Origin: Thermoguttaceae bacterium
GTDB lineage: Bacteria > Planctomycetota > Planctomycetia > Pirellulales > Thermoguttaceae
Direction: 5' to 3'
Assembly (NCBI GenBank): GCA_025062105.1
Contig: JANXAQ010000121.1
Location: forward strand, 46,159-110,158
DNA length: 64,000 bases
The notes beneath the pieces are model-generated. The model was not told where the DNA came from. It saw only the letters and a program-made list of their open reading frames with translations, and did no database searches. Position 1 is the first letter of the stretch; each line of letters begins with the position of its first letter. Shown here piece by piece: positions 63,886 to 64,000 of the stretch. Both the position numbers and the translations under genes were made by a program.

Positions 63886-64000
63886 GGAACCTCTGCAAAA
63901 TCCTGAACATATAGTGAACTTTATGGACTTTTGATTCTATAGCCGTTCGGTTCTTCTATCCGAACACCTACTATCTATTGGGTGCTAACAATACTGCAGC
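63886..64000 (+). repeat. Family B element (B18), cut by window end
   Basis: Begins GGAACCTCTGCAAAATCC. The visible 115 bases differ from B11 (40380) at only a handful of positions. Confidence 0.9.

Overview
The window looks like a chromosomal segment of a planctomycete (Planctomycetota, probably Pirellulales-like). The evidence is a DUF1559 prepilin-like protein paired with a 'VSGRITFEGKP' lipoprotein, a PEP-CTERM protein remnant, an ITDAGL-type leucine-rich-repeat protein, a TM-anchored prenyltransferase-repeat protein, a TPR protein carrying two RNA-polymerase-alpha-CTD-like modules, a fused SecDF and sparse coding density. The species cannot be told from the sequence alone.

Layout. 1-5350 (minus strand): SecDF (cut by the window edge), YajC and Tgt in the classical tgt-yajC-secDF order, then the TPR/alpha-CTD protein. 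5861-5934: tRNA-Thr(CGT). 8022-13938: prenyltransferase-repeat protein, a class-I glutamine-amidotransferase-like protein that lacks its catalytic Cys, and a sulfotransferase. 15144-23484: a two-gene assembly line in which a fatty-acyl-AMP ligase-ACP feeds a single-module C-A-MT-T-TE NRPS. 24703-26575: a decayed IS5-type transposase abutting a truncated, frameshifted PEP-CTERM gene. 26913-28441: DUF1559 protein plus lipoprotein. 28678-29232: ISKra4-type remnant. 29730-35560: LRR protein, NAD-type isocitrate dehydrogenase and four small membrane or zinc-ribbon proteins. 38062-45375: archaeal-type phosphoglycerate mutase, a membrane-anchored Pro-rich protein, an RlmM-like methyltransferase and an FmdE-like protein. 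46151-49948: MetG and QueF. 50885-63120: a 1039-aa anchored protein, a Tat-exported deacetylase-like protein, a Ser/Thr kinase, a double-length M16 peptidase and a GNAT acetyltransferase. QueF and Tgt are both queuosine-pathway enzymes, although far apart here.

The outstanding property is between the genes. Almost every long intergenic region is built from short non-coding inverted-repeat elements in several families, which I name A (~150 bp), B (~190 bp), C (~158 bp), D (~155 bp), EF (~250-295 bp), G, H (~90 bp) and I (~98 bp). They behave like miniature transposable elements (MITEs). A, C and D are flanked by 3-bp TNA direct repeats (TTA/TAA/TGA). B is flanked by 4-bp repeats (TAGA twice, TTTA once). 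Elements are nested inside one another, and one B copy has a paralogous empty site a few hundred bases away. Together they occupy roughly 10-12 kb of the 64 kb by my count. No intact autonomous transposase is present to move them. The decayed IS5-family gene is the only visible candidate relative, because some IS5 subgroups use TNA targets.
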